A stretch of DNA of 64,000 bases from Ruegeria halocynthiae (lineage in GTDB: Bacteria; Pseudomonadota; Alphaproteobacteria; Rhodobacterales; Rhodobacteraceae). Under the pieces are notes generated by a model. It was given only the letters and a program-made list of their open reading frames with translations, searched no databases and was not told the origin of the DNA. The stretch covers positions 1-64,000 of the forward strand of contig NZ_FNNP01000006.1 in the NCBI RefSeq assembly GCF_900106805.1, read 5' to 3'. A program made the translations under genes and the position numbers. Below are positions 46,234 through 55,583 of the stretch, in pieces; position 1 is the stretch's first letter; each line of letters opens with the position of its first letter.

Positions 46234-46634
46234 TGGGAGGTCTGGTTCTAAAGCTCGCCCCGAAGGAGCGGGTTCTGATCAACGGAGTTGTCATAGAAAA
46301 CGGCGATCGCCGAAGTCGGTTTTCGATCATGACGCCCCAGGCCAATGTCCTGCGCTTGCGCGATGCGATACACCCCGAAGAGGTCAATACGCCTGTGCGC
46401 CGTGTCTGCTATGCCGCTCAATTGGTTCTGTCGGGTGATACCGAACCTGATCAGGCGCGTCAGCAATTGTTGCGACGTGTCGAAGAATTGAGCCAGGTTT
46501 TTACTGATGCCGACAGTCGCCAGGTCTTGGCCGATGCAACCGAAGCACTGGTGGCTGAACAATACTATAAGTGCCTGAAGGCGCTGCGCTCGCTTTTGCC
46601 GCGTGAAGAACGTCTAATGGCGTATCAGGTGTGA
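46233..46634 (+). CDS. flbT: flagellin translational regulator FlbT
   Basis: 133 residues. In Caulobacter FlbT binds the flagellin mRNA leader and represses its translation. Family features: KLAPKERVLINGVVIENGDRR near the N-terminus and YYKCLKALRSLLPREE at the C-terminus. Overlaps the DUF1217 gene by 4 bases. Confidence 0.92.
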   Translation: MGGLVLKLAPKERVLINGVVIENGDRRSRFSIMTPQANVLRLRDAIHPEEVNTPVRRVCYAAQLVLSGDTEPDQARQQLLRRVEELSQVFTDADSRQVLADATEALVAEQYYKCLKALRSLLPREERLMAYQV

Positions 46635-47428
46635 CCTTCCAACCGGTCATACCATCAGGGGGGCTGGTTGGCTGGCGCTTTCTGCAGCGCACATATGATG
46701 CACAACTTCAAAGCTATTCTGCGTCGGGGATCAACGAAAGAGAATCCAGATACTTTCTAGAAAACATCGGAAAAGTCCGGTCAGCAGAAGACCTGGTTTC
46801 GGACCGGCGGTTGTTGCAGGTGGCATTGGGCGCCTTTGGTCTGGAAGGGGATCTCGACAATCGGTTCTTCATCCAGAAGATTTTGTCTGATGGTACGCAG
46901 GCACGAGATGCATTAGCGAACAGGCTGGCAGATGGCAGGTATCGTGAGTTTGCCAATGCATTTGGATTGGGGCCGGGTGATGTTCCCAGGACTGGTTCCG
47001 CCCAAGCCATGGAAGAGGTTGTTTCCGACAATTTAGTCGCCCGCTTCGAAATCTCGGTTGGCGACGCGGATGAAACGATGCGTATCGCCTTGTACGCGCA
47101 GCACGCTCTGCGTGACATAGCGACACAGGATGGCACCGAGGATAGGAAATGGTTCGATCTGATGGGATTGCCACCCCTGCGCAGCATGATGGAGACGGCG
47201 TTGGGTCTGCCAAACTCATTCGCGCAGTTGGATATCGACAAACAGCTTGAGGTGTTCAAAGACCGGCTGAATCGTGCAACTGGTTCGTCTGATTTAGCCC
47301 AGTTTACTGAAAGTGAGACCTTAGAAAAACTGACGGATACTTATCTGGCACGCAACCAGATCAAGCAAATCCAGCAGGTAACGTCGCCAGCACAGACGGC
47401 GTTGATCCTGCTTGGTGGTGGATTTTGA
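46631..47428 (+). CDS. DUF1217 flagellar protein
   Basis: 265 residues from a GTG start coupled to flbT. It resembles the DUF1217 family found in alphaproteobacterial flagellar clusters (YFLENIGKVRSAEDLVSDRRLLQVAL, FGLEGDLDNRFFIQKIL), of unknown function. Last gene of the rightward flagellar unit. Confidence 0.82.
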   Translation: MTFQPVIPSGGLVGWRFLQRTYDAQLQSYSASGINERESRYFLENIGKVRSAEDLVSDRRLLQVALGAFGLEGDLDNRFFIQKILSDGTQARDALANRLADGRYREFANAFGLGPGDVPRTGSAQAMEEVVSDNLVARFEISVGDADETMRIALYAQHALRDIATQDGTEDRKWFDLMGLPPLRSMMETALGLPNSFAQLDIDKQLEVFKDRLNRATGSSDLAQFTESETLEKLTDTYLARNQIKQIQQVTSPAQTALILLGGGF

Positions 47429-47520
47429 GCCGGATTTCTCAATACCGTTCTAAGAATGCGTGGCTGGTCATGAATTTGAGAGCTCCAAGCCTATTTACCC
47501 CGATGGTCCTGTGCAGATGA

Positions 47521-47568
47521 AAGGTGGGCAGGTCATGCGACGACGCCCATCGATCTGCCTGCCCCTTA
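47521..47568. terminator. candidate bidirectional terminator between converging transcripts
   Basis: GGGCAGG (47526-47532) and CCTGCCC (47558-47564) form the ends of a long-loop hairpin immediately beside the cyclase stop codon, with AAGG and CTT extensions. The 25-base loop makes this uncertain. Confidence 0.3.
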
Positions 47569-49143
47569 CGCATCAAGCAGGGCATCTGCAGCGGTCTTCA
47601 GCGCAAAGGACCTAACGGGCTGCGAGACATTGTGCAGCTTGATTTCACCCAGTGGGATGGCGTGGTTGCAGGCTGGCTCAATATCCTGCGAGACAACGAT
47701 TCTATGACCGACGGTCTTGCCGTATTCACCCAATCTGGCAGCGATATTGGCCGCTTGTCCGATCACGGTAAAATCCAACCTCTCACGAGAGCCCACATTG
47801 CCATAGGTCACGCGACCATAGGCGACACCGATTGAGCAATCGCAATGGTGTTCATTTTCGTCGCTGCGTAATTCAGCCAGCTTTTCCACTATCTCAATCG
47901 CCGAGCGTTGCGCGTTGGATCGGGCCTTGGCTGCGTCGTCGCCTGCCGGGAAAACGGCCAACACCGCGTCGCCAATGAATTTCAGTACCTCGCCGTCGTG
48001 ATCATGTATGATCCCCGAGACAGTTTCAAAAAACGCGTTCAAAACGGTGATGTAATCATCACGGCCCAATTGTTCTTCCAGCGCGGTCGAATTGCGCAGA
48101 TCGCAGAACATGATCGCTGCATCGATGTCATCGCCATCGCCCCGGCGGATTTCACCCCCAAGCACACGCGCGCCCGAGCGTTTGCCGACATAGGTTTCCA
48201 GCAAAACCTGCGCGTTCTCACGCTGCATGAATACCTCGTAGAAGCGCGCGATAACGGACGAGCATTCGAAGACCAGACCAAGGTTTTCAGTCGTGAAACC
48301 GTCCGGGTGATCGCAGGTCAGGGTCAGGACATTTGTCCGGCCGTCCGAAAAAGGCAACGGCATTGCAACGTAATCGGTAGCTCCTTTTGCGCGCAGGTCC
48401 TCGATGATCGGAAAACTGTTGTGTGGATTGTCGTCGGTCAGACGTTGGCGCACGCCCCCCAGCCCGTTCGAGACGTGGCGCAATGGGCTATTAGTAAAAG
48501 CCGGGTGATCGTGGATTTCATAGGACGGGGTATGGGTCGAAATCTCGGACGCGCCCTTTTCCCAGATGTAATGCTTGCCAGCGATCAGGGGATGCAGTGA
48601 CCAAACCAGAATGCTGAGGCGTTGAATGGCAATGCCGTGTTCCAGCATTTTCCCAGCCAGCGCTTCGGTAAAGACATCGGGTGAGTCTATTTCTGAGGCA
48701 CCGCGCATCAGCCAGTCGATCAGCGGTCCGCTGATATTGCCGTCATCAGGTTGGCGCAGTTGGTTATCGCCAAGATCGATCCGCGTTGCAGTATTCGGCA
48801 TGAAACCGATATGGCCTTGAATGGCCGCGCTTTCAGGAATGGCGTCCTCATAGGCCCAGATTGAGTTTGTCAGGCGCTCTTCCGGCAGGCTTATGTCGTG
48901 ATAAGTCGCAGTGCCTTTGAAGGGGCAAAAGGTCTGCAGCTCAGTCTCGGGGCTGAGGTCTACGCACAGGTCTTCGCGCGGCACATAGATCGCGGGCGGC
49001 AGCCGTGTTTCGTACATAACCTTTGCGTTATGGCTTTCGGCCAACAGGATATCACCACGATAGATCGCGATCCGTCCCAGCAACGGTTCAACGGAAATCC
49101 CATAGCCTTTGATATTCGGTGTGGCATGGACGTTCATTTGCAA
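47566..49143 (-). CDS. DUF427-class III adenylate/guanylate cyclase fusion
   Basis: 525 residues. Residues about 15-115 form a DUF427 domain (YVPREDLCVDLSPE, then TFCPFKGTATYHDI). Residues about 118-330 are a linking region without recognised domain. The C-terminal third is a class III cyclase: metal aspartate in AIMFCDLRNSTALEE, HDGEVLKFIGDAVLAVF with substrate lysine and second metal site, and RLDFTVIGQAANIAARL. Lys and Thr at the base-contact positions fit ATP more than GTP. No membrane segment, so cytoplasmic. Confidence 0.85.
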   Translation of the reverse strand: MQMNVHATPNIKGYGISVEPLLGRIAIYRGDILLAESHNAKVMYETRLPPAIYVPREDLCVDLSPETELQTFCPFKGTATYHDISLPEERLTNSIWAYEDAIPESAAIQGHIGFMPNTATRIDLGDNQLRQPDDGNISGPLIDWLMRGASEIDSPDVFTEALAGKMLEHGIAIQRLSILVWSLHPLIAGKHYIWEKGASEISTHTPSYEIHDHPAFTNSPLRHVSNGLGGVRQRLTDDNPHNSFPIIEDLRAKGATDYVAMPLPFSDGRTNVLTLTCDHPDGFTTENLGLVFECSSVIARFYEVFMQRENAQVLLETYVGKRSGARVLGGEIRRGDGDDIDAAIMFCDLRNSTALEEQLGRDDYITVLNAFFETVSGIIHDHDGEVLKFIGDAVLAVFPAGDDAAKARSNAQRSAIEIVEKLAELRSDENEHHCDCSIGVAYGRVTYGNVGSRERLDFTVIGQAANIAARLGEYGKTVGHRIVVSQDIEPACNHAIPLGEIKLHNVSQPVRSFALKTAADALLDA

Positions 49144-49227
49144 ACTCCCTTGGCCAAGCCCTTATATGATGGGCCTTGAGAGCGACAATTCCAAGGTGTG
49201 CACACAGATTTTACCGTAGAAGCAGCT

Positions 49228-49929
49228 TTAGACCATTTGAATAACGTCTTTTTCGATCGACAGCATATAACCCTTTTTGGTTATATTTTTCACCAGCAGT
49301 TCACTGACCATTTGATTGCCAAGTGCGTCGCGTAAGCGCTTGATTCGGGTGGCACCAGCCGCTTCTTCGCAATCGACCACGTTCCTGCCCGAGATCATCG
49401 ATTCGATCTGCGCTCCCGACAGAACTTCGTCATCCAGACGGGACTCGGCCAGAATCGACAGAGTTTCCATTGCTGCGGGTGTGAGCTTGAAATCCATGTT
49501 GTTGAGGTAAACCGTGTTTTCTTCGCGGCTGATAAGCAGCGAGGTCACCTGAATCCCCGTCCGCTCGATCTGTGCCATGCGGCGGTTTAGCAGCACAAGC
49601 ATGACCAAAAACACCAGCGCGGTGATCAGCATGGCGCTGGCAAACACCAACAGCACAAAGATAACCATGCGGTAGCTGGACAGGGTGTCGGCAAACGCAG
49701 TGCCGGATTGGGCGAGAATTTCCAGCAGGCGGATTTCAGACTGCGAAGTCAGATCAGCCTCGACAAACAATCGTTCGACACGGGCGTTGAACGCGTTTGC
49801 ATCGGGCAGGGTCCAGAACAGGAAAACTGCCGCGGTTACCAGGATCGCAACAATTGCTGCGATTCCCAGGCCAACCAATCTAACCCCCGAACGGCGGGCC
49901 TCAGTAACGGAGATAGAAATTTCCGGCAT
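49228..49929 (-). CDS. membrane-bound winged-helix transcriptional regulator
   Basis: 233 residues. Two membrane segments (about 18-40 and 88-114) with a short periplasmic loop, then a cytoplasmic domain (about 133-230) shaped like an OmpR/ToxR-type winged helix: FKLTPAAMETLSIL, then GATRIKRLRDALGNQ and KNITKKGYMLSI. The DNA-binding domain is at the C-terminus, opposite to ToxR/CadC. AAGGAAGG supports the ATG at 49929. It follows, and overlaps by 29 bases, a small exported protein gene, suggesting a sensor pair. The domain call is by pattern, not by search. Confidence 0.68.
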   Translation of the reverse strand: MPEISISVTEARRSGVRLVGLGIAAIVAILVTAAVFLFWTLPDANAFNARVERLFVEADLTSQSEIRLLEILAQSGTAFADTLSSYRMVIFVLLVFASAMLITALVFLVMLVLLNRRMAQIERTGIQVTSLLISREENTVYLNNMDFKLTPAAMETLSILAESRLDDEVLSGAQIESMISGRNVVDCEEAAGATRIKRLRDALGNQMVSELLVKNITKKGYMLSIEKDVIQMV

Positions 49930-50188
49930 TGGCCTTCCTTTGATCCAATCCTTCTGGCCCAAATACGGACATGATGTTCAGCAAGGTCCATCCGTTTGAC
50001 TTCAGTCGCGTTGTGACCTCTTTCCGTGCTGCACCAGCATCGCAGTCCGATACCTGCATCACGCCGTAATGCAACCGCAAAGGATCGTCCTGTTTGGCCT
50101 TGTAGTCGGCATAACACTCTGCGGTCGAAGCGGTCGCGTTCAGCGATATCAGGGCTGCCACGGCCAGAGAAGAGAAGATCTGTTTCAT
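49901..50188 (-). CDS. small exported protein upstream of the membrane regulator
   Basis: 95 residues with a signal peptide (MKQIFSSLAVAALISLNATASTA). The mature part holds two cysteines (AECYADYK and VSDCDAG) that could pair, and ends in NFYLRY. Not recognised as a named family; the KAKQDDPLRLHYGVMQVSD stretch looks conserved-type. Its stop lies inside the following regulator gene, so the two are probably translated together. Confidence 0.72.
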   Translation of the reverse strand: MKQIFSSLAVAALISLNATASTAECYADYKAKQDDPLRLHYGVMQVSDCDAGAARKEVTTRLKSNGWTLLNIMSVFGPEGLDQRKANAGNFYLRY

Positions 50189-50363
50189 GGGCTGTATCCT
50201 GCGCATGGGTTCGCAGGATATTCAATAACCTAAGGGGGTTCGAGGGCCTGATATCGAATAACATGCCGCCGTTATTGCTTGTCTGATTGGGGCTGACCCA
50301 GTGTTTGATTATCGAATTCGCGGTTCCTGACGGGATCGCCAAATATCCGAAAGGACAGGTATC

Positions 50364-50843
50364 ATGCATCAAAAATTTATTGCCCTGATCATCGCTACGG
50401 CTGTTTTTATCACCGGGCTTTCTGCGTCGCAGGCGCGTGCCGCCGACACCAGAGACATCCTTGGCGGGCTCGCTGCAATTGCGATCATCGGTGCCGCTGT
50501 CAATCACTATCATCAGGAGAAAAAGCGCGACGAAGAAGCAGAGCGCCGCAAGAGGCACAAACGGGCGGAAGCCAAGGCCAAGAAGGCCAAAAAAAAGCAC
50601 AAGGTGCGCCCGTTGCCCAACCGCGTCGCGCGCTATGATCTGCCCTATCGTTGCTTGCGCACGTTTAACACCTATTCGCCCGATCGGCAGTTGTTGGGGC
50701 CGAAATGCCTGAAAAAGCATTATAAATACGCAGATAGCCTGCCACACCAATGCAAGGTTGGTTTTTGGAACGGTAAAAAGGTAAAACGGGCATACGAACC
50801 CGCCTGCCTGCGCCAGAATGGATACCGTGTCGTTTATCAGTAA
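50364..50843 (+). CDS. exported basic hypothetical protein
   Basis: 159 residues: signal peptide to about 27 (ending QARAA), a short hydrophobic patch (ILGGLAAIAIIGAAVNHY), then a strongly charged helix (about 49-90, Lys/Arg/Glu-rich, coiled-coil-like), then a C-terminal part with four cysteines (YRCLRTF, KCLKKHY, HQCKVG, ACLRQNG). RcnB-like or cell-envelope roles are possible; function unknown. Confidence 0.72.
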   Translation: MHQKFIALIIATAVFITGLSASQARAADTRDILGGLAAIAIIGAAVNHYHQEKKRDEEAERRKRHKRAEAKAKKAKKKHKVRPLPNRVARYDLPYRCLRTFNTYSPDRQLLGPKCLKKHYKYADSLPHQCKVGFWNGKKVKRAYEPACLRQNGYRVVYQ

Positions 50844-50885
50844 TCGGTTTCGAGCAGGAGTGGCGCCAAAGAAGCGCCGCGCGGG

Positions 50886-50920
50886 AGAGGGTGGCGCAAG
50901 CTGCCCTCTTCTTTTTTCTT
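50886..50920 (+). terminator. Rho-independent terminator
   Basis: Ten-base stem AGAGGGTGGC (50886-50895) with GCTGCCCTCT (50900-50909), two G-T pairs, GCAA loop, followed by TCTTTTTTCTT. Confidence 0.8.
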
Positions 50921-50953
50921 GCGTAGAACGCTGAAACGCGGTTTGCAAATTAT

Positions 50954-51571
50954 ATGTCGATACCAGATTTTGAACTCGAACGAGCTTTGCTGGCGCGCGG
51001 ATATCTCCGAATTGCCGGAGTAGATGAGGTCGGGCGCGGCCCATTGGCGGGGCCGGTGGTTGCCGCAGCCGTCGTGCTGAACCCAGATGACATTCCCGAT
51101 GGGTTGAACGATTCCAAAAAACTGACTGCCAAACGCCGTGTTGGTTTGGATACTGAGTTGCGGGATCGGGCGCAGGTGGCCATTGCCGAAGCCTCGGTTG
51201 CTGAGATTGACGAGCACAACATCTTGCGCGCCTCGCATTTGGCGATGGTGCGCGCGGTTTCTGTATTGGATCCGGCACCGGATTTTCTTCTGATTGATGG
51301 CAACCTGCTTCCGCGCGGGATGAAACTGCCCTCTGAGGCGGTGGTGAAAGGCGACGCGCGGTCGGTGTCGATTGCAGCAGCGTCGATCATCGCAAAAAAC
51401 TGGCGCGATCAGCTGATGGTGGATTTGGCGCAACAGCATCCCGGCTATGGGTGGGAGGCGAATGCGGGTTATCCCACCAAACAGCACCGCGACGCGCTGC
51501 AAAATCTTGGCGTGACCCCACACCATAGACGTTCGTTCAAACCGGTCCACAATATCTTGTATCAAGAGTAA
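50954..51571 (+). CDS. rnhB: ribonuclease HII
   Basis: Cleaves RNA in RNA-DNA hybrids, including single ribonucleotides. 205 residues. Catalytic DEVGRGPLAGPVV (residues 24 on), LNDSKKL and the late ASIIAKNWRD. No strong ribosome site is seen before the ATG. It precedes ccrM by 105 bases, an arrangement common in Rhodobacterales. Confidence 0.95.
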   Translation: MSIPDFELERALLARGYLRIAGVDEVGRGPLAGPVVAAAVVLNPDDIPDGLNDSKKLTAKRRVGLDTELRDRAQVAIAEASVAEIDEHNILRASHLAMVRAVSVLDPAPDFLLIDGNLLPRGMKLPSEAVVKGDARSVSIAAASIIAKNWRDQLMVDLAQQHPGYGWEANAGYPTKQHRDALQNLGVTPHHRRSFKPVHNILYQE

Positions 51572-51584
51572 ATCGTAAGCTGCT

Positions 51585-52780
<1,196 letters not shown>

Positions 52781-52831
52781 ATTCATCAATACCGCCGGTG
52801 CCTGTGGCCTGACACAAGGCACTACGCCTTG

Positions 52832-52866
52832 CCCCGCCGTGTTCGGCGGGGTCTTTTGTTTTTACC
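52832..52866 (+). terminator. Rho-independent terminator after ccrM
   Basis: Perfect 8-base stem CCCCGCCG (52832-52839) and CGGCGGGG (52844-52851) with TGTT loop, followed by TCTTTTGTTTTT. Confidence 0.9.
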
Positions 52867-52920
52867 TCAGAGGTGATTGCATGGGGCAGCCCCTGACAGC
52901 CCTTTTGGGAGAAAAAGGCA

Positions 52921-54303
52921 ATGACCGAGATTACCGTCAGCCAACCCCGCCCGAGCAGATTTTTCGTTACACAGCCAGACAATTTCGATCTCGATAACAA
53001 GTACACCGAGGCGGCGTTGGAGCGAAATAAGCGTGAAGGGCTTGAGCTGGCCGTTCGGGCGCGTTGGATCGCGATGGCGTTGACGGCGATGTTGCTGATC
53101 TACCTGAATCCTCAATGGGAGGTTCTGTGGTATCATTTCATCCTACTGCTGATCTGCGCCAATGGCTGGCTGATCCGCCGGGCGGGACGCGTAGGCCAAT
53201 CCCGGATTGAGCTTCTTCTGATTTTCTTTGATCTGCTGATCATGACATTGGGAATGATCGTTCCAAACCCGTTCAGCGACGACGTGCGGCCGCTGGCAAT
53301 GCAGTACCGGTTCGACAACTTCCAGTATTTCTTCATTATTCTAGCGGCGGGAACTCTGGCCTATTCCTGGCGCACCGTCATCGCGATTGGAACATGGACC
53401 GCTGGGATGTGGACGGCAGGCTGGATCATTGCTTGGTGGGTCGCGACCCCAATACCGGGGATCAGTGAGGAGATCGCTGAGGCATTGAAAGAGTATCCGG
53501 CGGTGGTTGAGATGCTTGATCCTAACAGTTTCATGCCGACCTTGCGTATCCAGCAGGTTATCGTCTTTGTCATGGTCGCGGTGACGCTAGGGGTTTCGAT
53601 GCGCCGCCTCAATCGCCTGTTGATGTCAAATGCCGGGCTTGAGCGCGAGCGGGCGAATCTATCACGTTATTTTTCACCGAATGTGGTTGATGAACTGAGC
53701 CAGAATGACGAGCCGCTGAAACAGGTTCGCAAAGAAGACATTGCGGTTCTTTTCATTGACATCGTTGGGTTCACCAAATTTTCTGCCGGGCGCGATCCGT
53801 ATGAGGTCATTGAGGTGCTGCGCGGATTTCATGCCCGGATGGAGACTGAGGTGTTTCGCCATCATGGAACGCTCGACAAGTATCTAGGAGACGGGCTGAT
53901 GGCTACGTTCGGCACTCCGATGCCGAGTGAATTGGATGCGAGCAATGCACTGGCTTGTGCCCGGTCTATGGTTGAGATGATCGAACGCTGGAACCTAGAT
54001 CGCAAACGCACGGGAGAGCCAGAGATACAAATCGGTGTTGGGGTCCACTATGGCTCAGTCGTCTTGGGTGACATAGGCGCCAATCGACTGGAGTTTGCCG
54101 TAATCGGCGATGCGGTGAATGTCGCTGCAAAACTAGAGGCCATGACGCGTGATCATGCTGTGCACATTATTGTCAGCGATGCATTGCGCGCTCAGGCTAT
54201 AAAAGAAACGCCAAACGCAGAAGATTCGATGGCAGGATTTGAGCTGCGATCGGATCAGACAGTGCGGGGTGTCGCCACTCTGATGGATGTCTGGGTGCTC
54301 TGA
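52921..54303 (+). CDS. membrane class III adenylate/guanylate cyclase
   Basis: 460 residues. An N-terminal membrane domain (about 45-225) has six or so hydrophobic helices; a cyclase domain follows (about 265-455). Catalytic motifs: IAVLFIDIVGFTKFSAG (metal aspartates), HGTLDKYLGDGLMATFG, and RLEFAVIGDAVNVAAKL with the transition-state asparagine. Lys and Asp at the base-contact positions indicate ATP use. A short AGG-type ribosome site precedes the ATG. Second class III cyclase in the window; the first lies 4 kb left. Confidence 0.9.
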   Translation: MTEITVSQPRPSRFFVTQPDNFDLDNKYTEAALERNKREGLELAVRARWIAMALTAMLLIYLNPQWEVLWYHFILLLICANGWLIRRAGRVGQSRIELLLIFFDLLIMTLGMIVPNPFSDDVRPLAMQYRFDNFQYFFIILAAGTLAYSWRTVIAIGTWTAGMWTAGWIIAWWVATPIPGISEEIAEALKEYPAVVEMLDPNSFMPTLRIQQVIVFVMVAVTLGVSMRRLNRLLMSNAGLERERANLSRYFSPNVVDELSQNDEPLKQVRKEDIAVLFIDIVGFTKFSAGRDPYEVIEVLRGFHARMETEVFRHHGTLDKYLGDGLMATFGTPMPSELDASNALACARSMVEMIERWNLDRKRTGEPEIQIGVGVHYGSVVLGDIGANRLEFAVIGDAVNVAAKLEAMTRDHAVHIIVSDALRAQAIKETPNAEDSMAGFELRSDQTVRGVATLMDVWVL

Positions 54304-54387
54304 CAACCGAGGCTCCCGCCTGTCAGAACCGCATCAAAGATGCGATCCTTCCCGTTGGGCCGGGCAGCGCGCTGATGCGCGCTGCGG

Positions 54388-55524
54388 TCAGGTGCGGGGG
54401 CCTGGATTCTGTGCTTTGTTATAGGGATGCCAGTTGGTGATCTCGGGGTAGTATTGGCGTCGCCACGCCCGGACCTTGGGGTTCATGATACGCCGCCACA
54501 AGGGCGGAATCATCGCGGCAACGGTCATGACCGGATACCCATGTGGCAACTGTGGGGCAGCGTCCTGCGAATGGTGTTGAAGCAACGGAAACCTACGGCT
54601 TGGTTTGTAGTGGTGATCCGAGTGCCGCTGCAGGTTGATCAGCAGCCAGTTCGACGCCTTTTGTGATGCATTCCACGAGTGGCGCGGGCGGACGTGTTCG
54701 TATTTGCCATCGCCCAGATATTTGCGCGTCAGGCCGTAATGTTCAACATAGTTGACCAATTCCAGCTGCCAGATGGCGGTGCCCGCCTGTACGGCAAACA
54801 GGCCCAACCCGGCCCACCCTCCGATCAGAAATGCAAGTAGCAGCATTGCCCCTTGTAAGGCCCAATAGCGCCAGAACGGGTTTGCCGGATCGGTCCAGGG
54901 GCGGTCTTTGCGGGCTAGTTTGTCCTTTTCTGCGTGAAATGCCGATTTCAGGCTTTGGCGCAGGACGCGCGGATAGAATCGGTGGAAGCCCTCGTTGTAG
55001 CGTGCGGTCACCGGGTCGCGCGGGGTGCCAACATAGCGGTGGTGAACCAGCAGATGCTCGGACCGGAAATGGGAATACAGTACCATCGACAACAGGACAT
55101 CGCCCAACCAGCGTTCCAGTTTACCTTTCTGGTGCATCAATTCGTGGCTGTAATTAATCCCGATCGTGCCTGAAATAACGCCCATGCCGAAGAACACGCC
55201 GATCTTCTCGAACAAAGTCAGACCAGTGGCGCGGGTCGTGTACCAGATCAGCCCATAGAGCGTGAGGAATTGTACTGGCGCCCAGGCTTTGGTCAGCCAG
55301 ATGTACCAGTCCAGCACTTCATCTGGCGTATCCGGGTTGGCGTTTTCCAGATTGAGGCCCGTCAGCCGGTCAAGCACAGCAAAGGCCCACCAGGTTGAGA
55401 GCGGCACAAGCAAGACCCACCAGCCACCAGCGGCAGAGGTCGCCCAGATCAACGGAATCAGCAGATATGAAATCCAGAAAGGAAAGGCGGATTGCCAGCG
55501 GGACAGGGTGTCAGATGCAATCAT
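54388..55524 (-). CDS. alkB: alkane 1-monooxygenase-like membrane diiron hydroxylase
   Basis: 378 residues of the AlkB type with about six membrane helices. Diiron histidine boxes: HELMHQ, HLLVHH in EHLLVHHRYVGTP and HSDHH in LQRHSDHHYKPSRRF, plus the NYVEHYGL AlkB signature. It would hydroxylate terminal carbons of alkanes with rubredoxin electrons; no rubredoxin gene is adjacent. ATG at 55524 has GGAG upstream; the frame is open to 55551. Substrate range not predictable. Confidence 0.88.
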   Translation of the reverse strand: MIASDTLSRWQSAFPFWISYLLIPLIWATSAAGGWWVLLVPLSTWWAFAVLDRLTGLNLENANPDTPDEVLDWYIWLTKAWAPVQFLTLYGLIWYTTRATGLTLFEKIGVFFGMGVISGTIGINYSHELMHQKGKLERWLGDVLLSMVLYSHFRSEHLLVHHRYVGTPRDPVTARYNEGFHRFYPRVLRQSLKSAFHAEKDKLARKDRPWTDPANPFWRYWALQGAMLLLAFLIGGWAGLGLFAVQAGTAIWQLELVNYVEHYGLTRKYLGDGKYEHVRPRHSWNASQKASNWLLINLQRHSDHHYKPSRRFPLLQHHSQDAAPQLPHGYPVMTVAAMIPPLWRRIMNPKVRAWRRQYYPEITNWHPYNKAQNPGPRT

Positions 55525-55583
55525 CTTGAGGCTCCGAAACGTTGGCCGCACCGTAGACTGTGCACCAGGCTTTGCACAGCGGT

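Noticed and set aside
49836..51278. Long minus-strand open frame over the exported protein and rnhB
   Set aside because: It overlaps two convincing plus-strand genes (the exported basic protein and rnhB), has no recognisable domain, and is best explained as GC-rich shadow coding.
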